Positions 1 to 6,011 of a stretch of 7,022 bases of DNA are shown here, piece after piece (position 1 is the first letter of the stretch; every line of letters begins with the position of its first letter). The position numbers and the translations under genes are program-made. The notes beneath the pieces were generated by a model. The model was given only the letters and a program-made list of their open reading frames with translations. It made no database searches and was not told where the DNA came from. The DNA is from Verrucomicrobiota bacterium (GTDB lineage: Bacteria; Verrucomicrobiota; Verrucomicrobiia; Chthoniobacterales; UBA10450), in NCBI GenBank assembly GCA_003217965.1, contig QHNB01000309.1:1-7022 (forward strand). The letters run 5' to 3'.

Positions 1-2
1 AA

Positions 3-407
3 GCGCCCAACGTCGTGCCCTGGTTCAAGCAAGCATATCAAGGCCCAGCGGTCAGCACCTGCAAGGGGCACTGGGTCGCCATTCGCAAGGGCTCCCGCGT
101 TGCTTACGCCCAGTGGGAGGACGCAGGACCTTTTCGCACTGATCACTGGCAATATGTTTTCGGTAACGAACGACCCAAGCCGAATTTGAATAAAGGCGCC
201 GGCTTGGATGTGTCACCGGCGGTTCGTGATTTTCTCGGACTTAACGATACCGACGTGACGGATTGGCGGTTCGTCGATTTCGAGGAGGTTCCGCACGGGC
301 CGTGGGCCAAGTACGGTGACAACAACACGTTTGTCCTGAATCGGCATCAAGGAAACGCCGGGACGGCACAGGCGCGAGAACGCCTCGCCAGCGAGCTGTT
401 TCGCTAA
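3..407 (+). CDS. Double-psi-beta-barrel (RlpA-like) protein, 5' truncated by window edge
   Basis: The frame is open to the left edge, so the true start lies outside the window; the GTG at 15 is internal. At least 134 residues are present. Seen: WEDAGPF followed about 30 residues later by AGLDVSPAVRDFLG. This order matches the double-psi beta-barrel of RlpA and related proteins, where a [N/D]-x-GPF turn is followed by a DLS-x-x-A-x-x-LG segment. Between them are TDHWQYVFG and an Asn/Pro-rich stretch, and after them GPWAKYGDNNTF, which I recall from conserved hypothetical proteins of Verrucomicrobiota. In RlpA-type proteins this fold binds or cleaves cell-wall glycan, but the catalytic residues of RlpA cannot be assigned here, so enzyme activity is not claimed. 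The gene ends 10 bases before the next start and could share its transcript. Fold call moderately sure; function unknown. Confidence 0.72.
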   Translation, partial: APNVVPWFKQAYQGPAVSTCKGHWVAIRKGSRVAYAQWEDAGPFRTDHWQYVFGNERPKPNLNKGAGLDVSPAVRDFLGLNDTDVTDWRFVDFEEVPHGPWAKYGDNNTFVLNRHQGNAGTAQARERLASELFR

Positions 408-417
408 GCCGAACGTG

Positions 418-1642
418 ATGCGGCCGATTTGCAGCGGGCTGACGGCTGCATTCTTATGCGGCGCGAGTCTTCGCCTTTTTGCTGCTGATTCACAACCACT
501 CCGTACCGGCAAAGATGCGCTCGGCGATTGGACGACGGACGCACCGGGTGTTCGAAGGAAAATTAGCAGTGATGACCTGCCGCCACCTAATCCCAGGGAA
601 TCGGTTTATAATAGTCCGCGAATTGTCCCACGTCCTTCGACAGCGCAATTGCGCGCCCCGCCTGGATTCCAAGTTGAGCAAATTGCGAGTGGATTTCGTA
701 ATCCGCGTTTTCTGCTCAGCGCTCCGAATGGCGACATTTTTGTCACCGAGAGTCATGCCAATCAGATCAAAATCCTTCACAACGAAAACGGCGCACTGCG
801 AACTGAATTATTTGCCGATTCGGGACTGAACGATCCGTTCGGTATCGCTTTTTATCCGCCGGGCGTTGATCCGCAGTTTCTCTACGCCGCGAATACAGAC
901 GGGGTTGTCCGTTTTCCATATCGGAACGGCGATCTGCATGCGCGCGGCCCGGTGCAGAAACTAAGCGCGGAACTCTCCGGGGGCGGTTTGCTGCGCGGGG
1001 GCGGGCATTGGACGCGCGACATCGTCTTTGCTCCGGACGGCAGCAAAATGTATGTCTCGATCGGATCGCGCTCGAATAATTCAGATGATTCCTCCGAGTC
1101 AGATCGCGCCCGCATTTTCGAATTCAATCCCGATGGCTCAGGAAAGAAGGTCTTTGCCTGGGGAATTCGCAACGCCGTTGGCATCGCATTTCGCCCAGGC
1201 ACGCGCGAGCTTTGGATGAGTACCAATGAACGGGACGAACTCGGCGACGATCTCGTTCCGGACTACATTAGTCACGTCGAGCCGGGCGGCTTTTATGGCT
1301 GGCCCTGGTTTTACATTGGCAACCATCAGGACCCGCGGCACCGCGGCAAACATCCTGAGCTGGCGGCGAAGTCGCTCGTCCCGGATGTCCTCGTGCAGTC
1401 ACACTCGGCTACGCTGAATCTCTGTTTTTACAGCGGCGACCAATTTCCGCCAGAATATCGCGGCGATATTTTCAAAAGCCCGCGGCGAAGTCGAAGATTT
1501 CGTCACCGGATTTGTAACAGCGAATGGCAACGTCTGGGGCCGCCCAGTTGGAATTGCAGTAGGTAAAGACGGAAGTCTGCTCTTCAGCGAAGATGCGCAC
1601 GGCACGATTTGGCGCGTCAGTTATCGCGGTCGCAGGGACTGA
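418..1642 (+). pseudogene. PQQ-dependent sugar (sorbosone) dehydrogenase, exported, broken by internal deletion
   Basis: An intact relative would oxidise a sugar in the periplasm using PQQ in a six-bladed beta-propeller. ATG at 418 is preferred; an in-frame GTG lies at 415. Residues 1-23 form a signal peptide ending near LFAAD. Family motifs then follow in order: DAPGVRRKI (about 42-50), PNGDIFVTES (103-112), FGIAFYPPG (141-149), NTDGVVRFPYRNGDL (159-173), GGHWTRDIVF (195-204), MYVSIGS (211-217), WGIRNAVGIAF (248-258), DELGDDLVPDY (273-283), GGFYGWPWFYIG (290-301) and FPPEYRGDIF (343-352). Right after GDIF, near 1473, the expected block with HGSWN and GYKVVRVP is absent. The family continues in another frame from about 1475-1478 (KARGEVEDFVTGF, WGRPVGIAVGKDGSLL, IWRVSY) to a TGA at 1640-1642. 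The net loss is 3n+2 bases, about 25-27 codons. The original frame stops at 1566 after junk residues. An assembly error could give the same result. Confidence 0.85.
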
Positions 1643-1884
1643 GGAGAAGCGCTAGGTGAGGGAGAGAGAGCGAGTCGTTCGTCGCGTATTTCGTTTACCC
1701 GGGTGAAAACTACAGAAAATGCGATGAGTCCTCCGATGATGACGAGAGATAAAAGACTAAAGCTGAGGAGTCGCAGCAATCGAAATTTTTCACGATTTCG
1801 CTGCCATTCCGCACGCTTGGCCGCGAACTCACTTTCAAGCGCGCGCATAGTCTCATCGTCGGCTTTGCCGGTATCGTCTGGCAC
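1621..1884 (-). CDS. Small single-pass membrane protein of unknown function
   Basis: The 87-residue reading frame begins with GTG. Residues 1-35 are highly charged and helical (repeated Glu, Arg and Lys, e.g. ESEFAAKRAEWQRNREKF), possibly a short coiled coil. One clear membrane helix follows at about 38-60 (LLSFSLLSLVIIGGLIAF), then a short charged stretch and a Ser/Pro tail. GGGAG directly abuts the GTG, which is too close for a normal ribosome site; an ATG at 1848 would give 75 residues. An in-frame TAA upstream rules out a longer N-terminus. The last 22 bases overlap the end of the sugar dehydrogenase remnant tail-to-tail. Composition argues for a real gene, but I recognise no family. The SPSPSASP tail is encoded by CT-rich sequence that includes one copy of an 11-base repeat and may be a read-through extension. 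Confidence 0.5.
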   Translation of the reverse strand: MPDDTGKADDETMRALESEFAAKRAEWQRNREKFRLLRLLSFSLLSLVIIGGLIAFSVVFTRVNEIRDERLALSPSPSASPQSLRPR

Positions 1885-2008
1885 CTCCCAAGAATAACGT
1901 CCCGGTTTCAGAAGCGAAATCGATTCTTAACGGTCGCCCGCCCAGGCCGCGTGTCTCGTTGATGTTCTTACTTCCCGTTCCCTAGGCACGAAGCAATTAG
2001 GTGAGGGA
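1653..2008. repeat. Pair of 11-base direct repeats (TAGGTGAGGGA)
   Basis: TAGGTGAGGGA occurs at 1653-1663 and 1998-2008, 345 bases apart. The two copies bracket the small membrane-protein gene. They may belong to a purine-rich dispersed intergenic repeat or may be coincidence; no longer shared flank is visible. Confidence 0.3.
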
Positions 2009-2131
2009 CAAGGAAGGGTGGTCGGTGGCATTTCACGTGTTGCGAAGAAGAGCGTGCAGGAGGGTGCGGATAAGGCATTGAATGGCGGCTACGAGCACCG
2101 GACGAGCGACCCGCTCGCACCCCATAAATAG
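1931..2131 (+). pseudogene. Start-less protein-like reading frame, possible gene remnant
   Basis: Between an in-frame TAA at 1928-1930 and a TAG at 2129-2131 there are 66 sense codons with no ATG; the only plausible start is a GTG inside. The last 30 or so residues (SRVAKKSVQEGADKALNG, then YEHRTSDPLAPHK) have the mixed charged and hydrophobic composition of a real protein C-terminus. The N-terminal half looks random. It could be the tail of a decayed gene or chance. The family is not recognised. Apart from this, the stretch 1885-2181 holds only the hairpin and the -10-like box listed separately. Confidence 0.22.
2103..2117. repeat. Short perfect hairpin CGAGCG-ACC-CGCTCG
   Basis: A 6-base perfect stem closes a 3-base loop. 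There is no T-run on either side, so it is not a standard intrinsic terminator. It lies 64 bases upstream of the nadE start and could mark the 5' border of its promoter. Confidence 0.35.
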
Positions 2132-2161
2132 GCGAAATCCTTTGCCGCTTGGCGCCACGCG

Positions 2162-2167
2162 CATAAT
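2162..2167 (+). promoter_or_regulatory. Possible -10 box (CATAAT) of nadE
   Basis: CATAAT differs from TATAAT at one position and ends 14 bases before the nadE ATG. Transcription starting about 7 bases after it would leave a leader of only about 8 bases. No good -35 hexamer is present at 16-18 bases; the nearest TTGCCG (2142-2147) leaves only 14. Weak evidence. Confidence 0.2.
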
Positions 2168-2181
2168 CTGCGTTGCCGCGC

Positions 2182-3810
2182 ATGAAGATCGGCTTTGCTC
2201 AAATCAACCCTACCGTCGGTGATTTGCGGGGCAATTTTGCAAAAATCGTAGCGGCCTACAAGCAACTTGCCCGAGAAGGAGCCGATCTGGTTCTGTCTCC
2301 GGAGCTCGCCATTACTGGGTATCCTCCAAAGGATCTGCTCTTTAAGTCGCGTTTCGTTCCGGAGAATCTCGAAATACTCGCTCAGTTGCATGCTCAGGTA
2401 TGCGGACCGGCATTGGTCGTGGGATTCGTCGATCCAAATCAAGGACGCGGTAAAGCATTTCATAATGCTGCGGCCTTGCTTGAGCCAGATATGCCAATCC
2501 AAAAAACCCACAAATCACTTCTGCCGACCTACGACGTTTTCGATGAGGACCGCTATTTCGAACCAGCGCATACTATTGCCCCGCTGAATTTCCGCGGGCG
2601 CAAGATCGGCCTTACCATCTGCGAAGACATTTGGACGGAGCGTTACTTATCGCGACCTTTTTACGATGTCGATCCGGTGCGGACTTTGGTCTCAGACGGC
2701 GCCGAGATCATTTTGAATGTCAGCGCCTCCCCATTCAGCCTTGGTAAACCGATGGTCCGGCGGGAAATGATTTCCGGCCTGGCCGCGAAGTATCGCCGTC
2801 CGATTTTTTACTGCAACGCCATTGGGGGAAATGACGAGCTTGTATTCGACGGAAATTCGGTCGCGATCAACTCCCGCGGCGAGTTGCTGACGCAACTTTC
2901 CGCCTTCGAGGAGGCAATCGCGATCGCGGATACCGCAGCCACGCCAGCCGCGCCTATTGCGCCGCCTGAAACGATTGAAGAACTCTACAGCGCGCTTTCT
3001 CTCGGATTGAGCGATTATCTGGCCAAATGCGGTTTCAAAACTGCCGTACTCGGGTTGAGCGGTGGTATCGACTCAGCCGTAGTCGCAGCCCTGGCGGTTC
3101 ACGCTCTTGGCCCGGCTAATGTTACGGGCGTTTGCATGCAAAGCCAGTTTTCCTCGCGCGGAAGCGTTCTCGACGCGCTTACCCTCGCAAAAAATCTTGG
3201 GATCGAATGTCTGCGCATACCGATTGCCGAGGCGTTTGCGACATTCAAGGCGCAGTTCAAAGACGTCTTCGCCGGCTGCACCGAAGATGCCACTGAAGAA
3301 AACATGCAAGCTCGATTGCGTGGCATGACTCTCATGGCGCTGTCGAACAAGTTTGGCCACCTTGTTCTCTCAACCGGCAACAAGAGCGAGCTTGCTGTGG
3401 GCTATTGCACGATTTACGGGGACATGGCCGGAGGCCTCGCCGTCATCAGTGATGTTCCAAAAACGATGGTTTATGAGCTCGCTCGTTTTATTAATCGGAA
3501 CGGCGAAATCATTCCCGAATCCACGATTACAAAACCGCCGAGTGCAGAATTACGGCCGAATCAAAGGGATCAGGATACCTTGCCACCTTACGATGTGCTC
3601 GACCCGATTCTGCGTCTTTATGTGGAAGAGAACCTGAGCGTGGCCGAAATCGTCGCCCAAGGGTTCGATGAAAAAACGGTCCGGTGGATACAGCGTCGGG
3701 TCGATTGCAACGAGTACAAACGCGAACAAGCCGCGCCGGGGTTCAAAGTAACCAGCCGCGCATTCGGCGTTGGCCGGCGTATGCCGATCGCACAGCGTTA
3801 CGTTGGCTAA
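2182..3810 (+). CDS. nadE: Glutamine-dependent NAD+ synthetase
   Basis: This enzyme catalyses the last step of NAD+ synthesis: ATP-dependent amidation of deamido-NAD+ (NaAD), using ammonia from glutamine. ATG at 2182 is chosen over the in-frame TTG at 2173 because MKIGFAQINPTVGDL is the typical N-terminus. The 542 residues have two domains. Residues 1 to about 250 form the nitrilase-type glutaminase, with the Glu-Lys-Cys triad in LSPELAITGYPP (Glu41), KTHKSLLPTYDVFDEDRYF (Lys111) and ICEDIW (Cys147). Residues about 265-542 form the ATP-pyrophosphatase-type synthetase, with the P-loop SGGIDS (293-298), LSTGNKSELAVGY (396-408), GDMAGGLAVISDVPKT (413-428) and ELRPNQRDQDTLPPYDVLD (456-474). The length is normal and all key residues are present. 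No Shine-Dalgarno sequence precedes the ATG. It stands alone on its strand, so it is probably monocistronic. The glutaminase domain shows that the cell can use glutamine rather than free ammonia. Confidence 0.97.
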   Translation: MKIGFAQINPTVGDLRGNFAKIVAAYKQLAREGADLVLSPELAITGYPPKDLLFKSRFVPENLEILAQLHAQVCGPALVVGFVDPNQGRGKAFHNAAALLEPDMPIQKTHKSLLPTYDVFDEDRYFEPAHTIAPLNFRGRKIGLTICEDIWTERYLSRPFYDVDPVRTLVSDGAEIILNVSASPFSLGKPMVRREMISGLAAKYRRPIFYCNAIGGNDELVFDGNSVAINSRGELLTQLSAFEEAIAIADTAATPAAPIAPPETIEELYSALSLGLSDYLAKCGFKTAVLGLSGGIDSAVVAALAVHALGPANVTGVCMQSQFSSRGSVLDALTLAKNLGIECLRIPIAEAFATFKAQFKDVFAGCTEDATEENMQARLRGMTLMALSNKFGHLVLSTGNKSELAVGYCTIYGDMAGGLAVISDVPKTMVYELARFINRNGEIIPESTITKPPSAELRPNQRDQDTLPPYDVLDPILRLYVEENLSVAEIVAQGFDEKTVRWIQRRVDCNEYKREQAAPGFKVTSRAFGVGRRMPIAQRYVG

Positions 3811-3840
3811 TGCACCGTGCCCATCTTGCTTGCGTCCGCC

Positions 3841-3859
3841 AAAACCAAAGACGCTTTGG
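3841..3859 (-). terminator. Weak intrinsic terminator for the minus-strand secreted-protein gene
   Basis: CCAAAG (3845-3850), loop ACG, CTTTGG (3854-3859). Read on the minus strand, the stem is followed directly by TTTT (the AAAA at 3841-3844), then GG. It lies about 70 bases past the stop of the gene ending at 3928, in the convergent gap after nadE. The stem is short and AT-rich and the U-tract has only four bases, so it would be weak. Confidence 0.4.
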
Positions 3860-3900
3860 AGCCCGAAATCGCGCTTGGAAGGCGTGCCGCAAACGTTTAG

Positions 3901-3926
3901 ATCGCGACGCACCTTAATCGCGACGC
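3901..3926. repeat. Tandem direct repeat ATCGCGACGC x2
   Basis: ATCGCGACGC occurs at 3901-3910 and 3917-3926, a 16-base period, just before the stop of the minus-strand gene. This is too short for a class assignment and is probably a local duplication. Confidence 0.35.
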
Positions 3927-3927
3927 G

Positions 3928-4371
3928 TTATTTGAGGGTGATCTCGCGCATTAGCTTTTGGCCCATGATCTCGCGAAGCTCCACCCGCTGAGTGGCGGTA
4001 GCGCGCTGCTGGTCAGGCGTGCCTTCAACCTTTCGCGCGATCGGATCGAATTTCTCCCGCGCATTATCGAGCGCCGCCATGTTTTTCGATTCGGTCATAA
4101 GCAGGATGTCATAATCTTGTGGGTTCGACGCATCGCCAATCAGGATCTTGTAATCGAGGATCAGGTTTTGTTTCTTTGCTTCCTCCAGAGTGCCCTTGAA
4201 GGTTTTAGCCAGACCTTTGAGATAATCATCCGACATGCCGTATTTGGCCTTCACCATCGTAATCTGCCACACTGGCCCTTCGATGTAAGGCGCGTCGCTT
4301 TGCGCTGAACACAGACAAGCCCACGCTGAAAAGGAGGCGGCCACAGCAGTGAGCACCACATATTTAGTCAT
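3928..4371 (-). CDS. Small secreted protein, probable dimeric alpha-beta-barrel-like fold
   Basis: ATG at 4371 is preferred: it opens a typical signal peptide (MTKYVVLTAVAASFSAWACL, cleavage near residue 23). The upstream in-frame ATG at 4434 would add 21 polar residues before it and has no ribosome site. The full product is 147 residues, with a mature part of about 124. The mature part begins with a strand (PVWQITMVKAKYGMSDDY), then a helix rich in Lys and Glu (LAKTFKGTLEEAKKQ), two strands (LDYKILIGD and DYDILLMTE) and a second helix (MAALDNAREKFDPIARKV). This strand-helix-strand-strand-helix order fits a ferredoxin-like or dimeric alpha-beta-barrel subunit. I recall similar uncharacterised secreted proteins in Acidobacteriota and Verrucomicrobiota. 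No catalytic residues are evident and the role is unknown. Only a weak AAAGA precedes the start. Confidence 0.75.
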   Translation of the reverse strand: MTKYVVLTAVAASFSAWACLCSAQSDAPYIEGPVWQITMVKAKYGMSDDYLKGLAKTFKGTLEEAKKQNLILDYKILIGDASNPQDYDILLMTESKNMAALDNAREKFDPIARKVEGTPDQQRATATQRVELREIMGQKLMREITLK

Positions 4372-4456
4372 CTGAATTAATCTTTCTATTGTTTCACCGA
4401 CCTTTGAGCCGCGCGCGCCACCGGGGATGGACATCGCAGAGAGAGATTGTCGACCA

Positions 4457-4499
4457 CATCAGGAAATTCGATAGCTGCTTGCGAATCGAGTTCCTGATG
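4457..4499. repeat. Long bulged stem-loop (14 base pairs)
   Basis: CATCAGGAA (4457-4465) pairs perfectly with TTCCTGATG (4491-4499). Inside, ATTCG (4466-4470) pairs with CGAAT (4482-4486), leaving a 4-base bulge (4487-4490) and an 11-base loop. No T-run follows on either strand. It lies 86 bases upstream of the minus-strand gene's start. It could be a structured RNA, a repeat-family element or a protein-binding site. Confidence 0.45.
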
Positions 4500-4541
4500 A
4501 CCTACATGCCGGAGTGCTTCAAGGCTCTAATCTGAGTTATC

Positions 4542-4581
4542 CCCTCATCACAACAGATCTGCGAGCAACGCAAGATGAGGG
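4542..4581. repeat. Inverted repeat CCCTCATC / GATGAGGG with nested hairpin
   Basis: CCCTCATC (4542-4549) is perfectly complementary to GATGAGGG (4574-4581). The 24-base interior holds a second hairpin, TGCG (4560-4563) with CGCA (4569-4572). No poly-T tail is present, so a terminator role is unlikely. Confidence 0.4.
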
Positions 4582-4615
4582 TCCGCCGTAATCGCATTCT
4601 CAATGCCACCGTTAA

Positions 4616-4692
4616 GGAGCGGTTCTCGCCAAAAGCGGAATCCGCTTCGCGGTGGTGGTGCTTAGTTCGGGTGGTTCCGCTCCGCCTCGCGG
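4616..4692. repeat. GC-rich repeat patch upstream of the PhnA-like gene
   Basis: GGAGCGG (4616-4622) pairs with CCGCTCC (4677-4683). Inside is a small dyad, GCGG-AAT-CCGC (4635-4645). CCGCTTCGCGG (4642-4652) recurs with one mismatch as CCGCCTCGCGG (4682-4692), 40 bases on. No gene was recognised in 4372-4766; this patch and the two stem-loops before it are what the gap holds. Such a pattern suits a degenerate intergenic repeat. Confidence 0.35.
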
Positions 4693-4766
4693 GTAGGGAG
4701 ACGCCGCGAAGTTCCAGCCATCTACTGCAGGGCTGCAGGCCGATATCTTTTTAAATCCTCAAAACT

Positions 4767-5534
4767 ATGATTGAACCTACAAGTTTACCGGCAGAGCGCG
4801 AACCGGGCTCGCGCACCACGACCGCTTCGTGGCAAACCTTCGGCGGGTTTGATCGTCCATTCGCGCGGATATCCTGGGGCTCGATCTTTGCCGGAGCCAT
4901 AATCGCACTTGCGACGCAGCTCGTGCTCACGCTCGTGGGCATGGCGATCGGCCTCGCCGCGGTCAATCCGGCCACAGGCGGCACTCCGAGCGGCACGACG
5001 CTCGGGCTTGGGGCCACCATCTGGCTGCTAATCAGCAGTTTGATCTCGTTATTTCTCGGCGGCTACATCGCAGCTCGCCTCGGCGGCACTTTTAATGGCT
5101 GGCTGCATGGGCTGGCTACGTGGGGCGTTGTCACCTTGGGCACGATTATGCTGCTCACGACGGCGGCCGGCAGCCTCATCGGCGCTGCGTCCGGTCTGGC
5201 TGCTTTCACCACCGAGAAATCTTCGCAGGTGCAATTGCCGCCCGGTGTCCAACAACAGTTGGATCAGCTCAAGAACCAAGTGAGTCAAAGTGCAGACCAG
5301 GCCGTCACGCAGGCGCAACAACCCGACGCGGAAACGCAAGCGCGCGTCAGAAAAGCTGGAGAGCGCGCTGCGAAAGGCGGAGCCGTTGGCGCGGGTGGCG
5401 CAGCGTTAGGCCTTATCCTCGGAGCACTTGCGGCCGCTTTCGGTGGCAAGACGGGACAGAGATATCCCGTGCGCGAAGTTTACGAGAGCACGACGAGTCG
5501 CAAAGCGGACAGCACAGGTGCTCCCGCGGGTTAG
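4767..5534 (+). CDS. PhnA-like multi-pass membrane protein
   Basis: The product has 255 residues starting MIEPTSLPAE. Membrane segments are at about 38-64 (WGSIFAGAIIALATQLVL), 82-104 (with the LGGYIAARLGG motif at its end), 117-146 and 204-226. The core pattern, W-x-x-I-FAGA-I-A-L followed by IW, GGY-AARL, and LHGL-x-TWG, is that of the membrane proteins often labelled 'PhnA-like', whose role is not established. Residues 155-200 form a Gln-rich amphipathic stretch (VQQQLDQLKNQVSQSADQ) facing one side of the membrane. The last helix is a glycine/alanine zipper (GGAVGAGGAALGLILGAL). The first two-thirds is where family conservation lies. There is no Shine-Dalgarno motif before the ATG; the upstream bases are AT-rich. 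The small gene at 5600 follows 65 bases later in the same direction and may be co-transcribed. Confidence 0.75.
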   Translation: MIEPTSLPAEREPGSRTTTASWQTFGGFDRPFARISWGSIFAGAIIALATQLVLTLVGMAIGLAAVNPATGGTPSGTTLGLGATIWLLISSLISLFLGGYIAARLGGTFNGWLHGLATWGVVTLGTIMLLTTAAGSLIGAASGLAAFTTEKSSQVQLPPGVQQQLDQLKNQVSQSADQAVTQAQQPDAETQARVRKAGERAAKGGAVGAGGAALGLILGALAAAFGGKTGQRYPVREVYESTTSRKADSTGAPAG

Positions 5535-5599
5535 CTTCTGCGCCTCGCAACGATTAAACGGCTGGACGAGCGTTCGAACCGTGGCAGTGCTCTCCGCAC

Positions 5600-5821
5600 A
5601 TGAAGCGAGAATTAAAACCAGAAGAGCACGAGGAGATCGTTAGGGCCGTCGCTGCTGGCGATAGAATCAAAGCGACGAATATTTATCTTTCGGCAACGGA
5701 AGGCAGTCTGACGGATGCGCAAAACTACGTGAAGAGGCTGACCGCCGAAGCCGAAGCAGCGGAGTCTGAGCAGTCGTTAAAAAAAGGTAAGAAACGTACA
5801 GAGACAGGCCAGGATCACTGA
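5600..5821 (+). CDS. Small protein resembling the ribosomal protein L7/L12 C-terminal domain
   Basis: The 73 residues start MKRELKPEEHEEIVRAV. Residues 13-46 (IVRAVAAGDRIKATNIYL, then SLTDAQNYVKRL) echo the L7/L12 C-terminal domain pattern, in which a G-x-K-I/V-x-x-I-K segment is followed by TG-x-x-LKEAKxxV. Here the TG is replaced by EG and the second Lys by Asn, so this is a divergent relative at best. The N-terminal L7/L12 dimerisation domain and hinge are absent, so it is not the ribosomal stalk protein itself. The C-terminal 25 residues are a charged, Lys/Glu-rich, probably disordered tail. No Shine-Dalgarno motif precedes the ATG. The 65-base gap upstream (5535-5599) holds nothing recognisable. 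The protein is probably cytoplasmic; its role is unknown. Confidence 0.65.
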   Translation: MKRELKPEEHEEIVRAVAAGDRIKATNIYLSATEGSLTDAQNYVKRLTAEAEAAESEQSLKKGKKRTETGQDH

Positions 5822-5910
5822 ATTATGGGCCGCAACGTGCCAACTATAGCCGGTATGACATTCAAGTTTCATCGAAACGTCTCGAACTCGAACAAGCCAA
5901 CGGGCCTCGA

Positions 5911-5948
5911 AACAACAACTGCGGCAGGGACAAACCCGCTGCCGCAGT
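5911..5948 (-). terminator. Intrinsic terminator for the minus-strand gene at 6012-6338
   Basis: ACTGCGGCAG (5918-5927) pairs perfectly over 10 bases with CTGCCGCAGT (5939-5948) around an 11-base loop in which GG and CC could extend the stem. On the minus strand the stem is followed by TGTTGTTT, a T-rich tail. The hairpin lies about 65 bases past the stop of the gene ending at 6012. The remainder of 5822-6011 shows no recognisable gene. Confidence 0.65.
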
Positions 5949-6011
5949 AGATGAGTATCCGCTTCTACTCAAAGGACACGTTCGTGCGTGCTCTCTTTGA
6001 TTAGGTATAGT

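Noticed and set aside
2103..2117. The hairpin before nadE as an intrinsic terminator
   Set aside because: No T-tract follows on either strand.
2173..2175. TTG as the nadE start
   Set aside because: The ATG at 2182 gives the canonical MKIGFAQINPTVGDL N-terminus; the three extra residues have no family support.
2089..2511. A 140-codon reading frame on the minus strand inside nadE
   Set aside because: It is antisense to the well-supported glutaminase domain, has no domain of its own and is a codon-bias shadow.
4372..4434. A longer N-terminus for the minus-strand secreted protein from the ATG at 4434
   Set aside because: It would place 21 polar residues before the signal peptide and has no ribosome-binding motif.
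4368..4535. Open frame on the plus strand ending at 4535 with a protein-like end
   Set aside because: It has no ATG and overlaps the start of the secreted-protein gene; noted as a possible relic but not listed as a gene.
4725..4738. CTGCAG-GG-CTGCAG double motif
   Set aside because: Each copy is a short self-palindrome; with no further extension it is not distinguishable from chance.
5120..5557. A 145-codon plus-strand frame inside the PhnA-like gene
   Set aside because: It is rich in Arg, His and Cys as out-of-frame GC-rich sequence usually is, while the overlapping frame has clear membrane helices.
5825..5950. A 41-codon ATG reading frame on the plus strand after the L7/L12-like gene
   Set aside because: It runs into the terminator hairpin of the opposite-strand gene, has no ribosome site and has a low-complexity Thr/Asn composition; chance is more likely.
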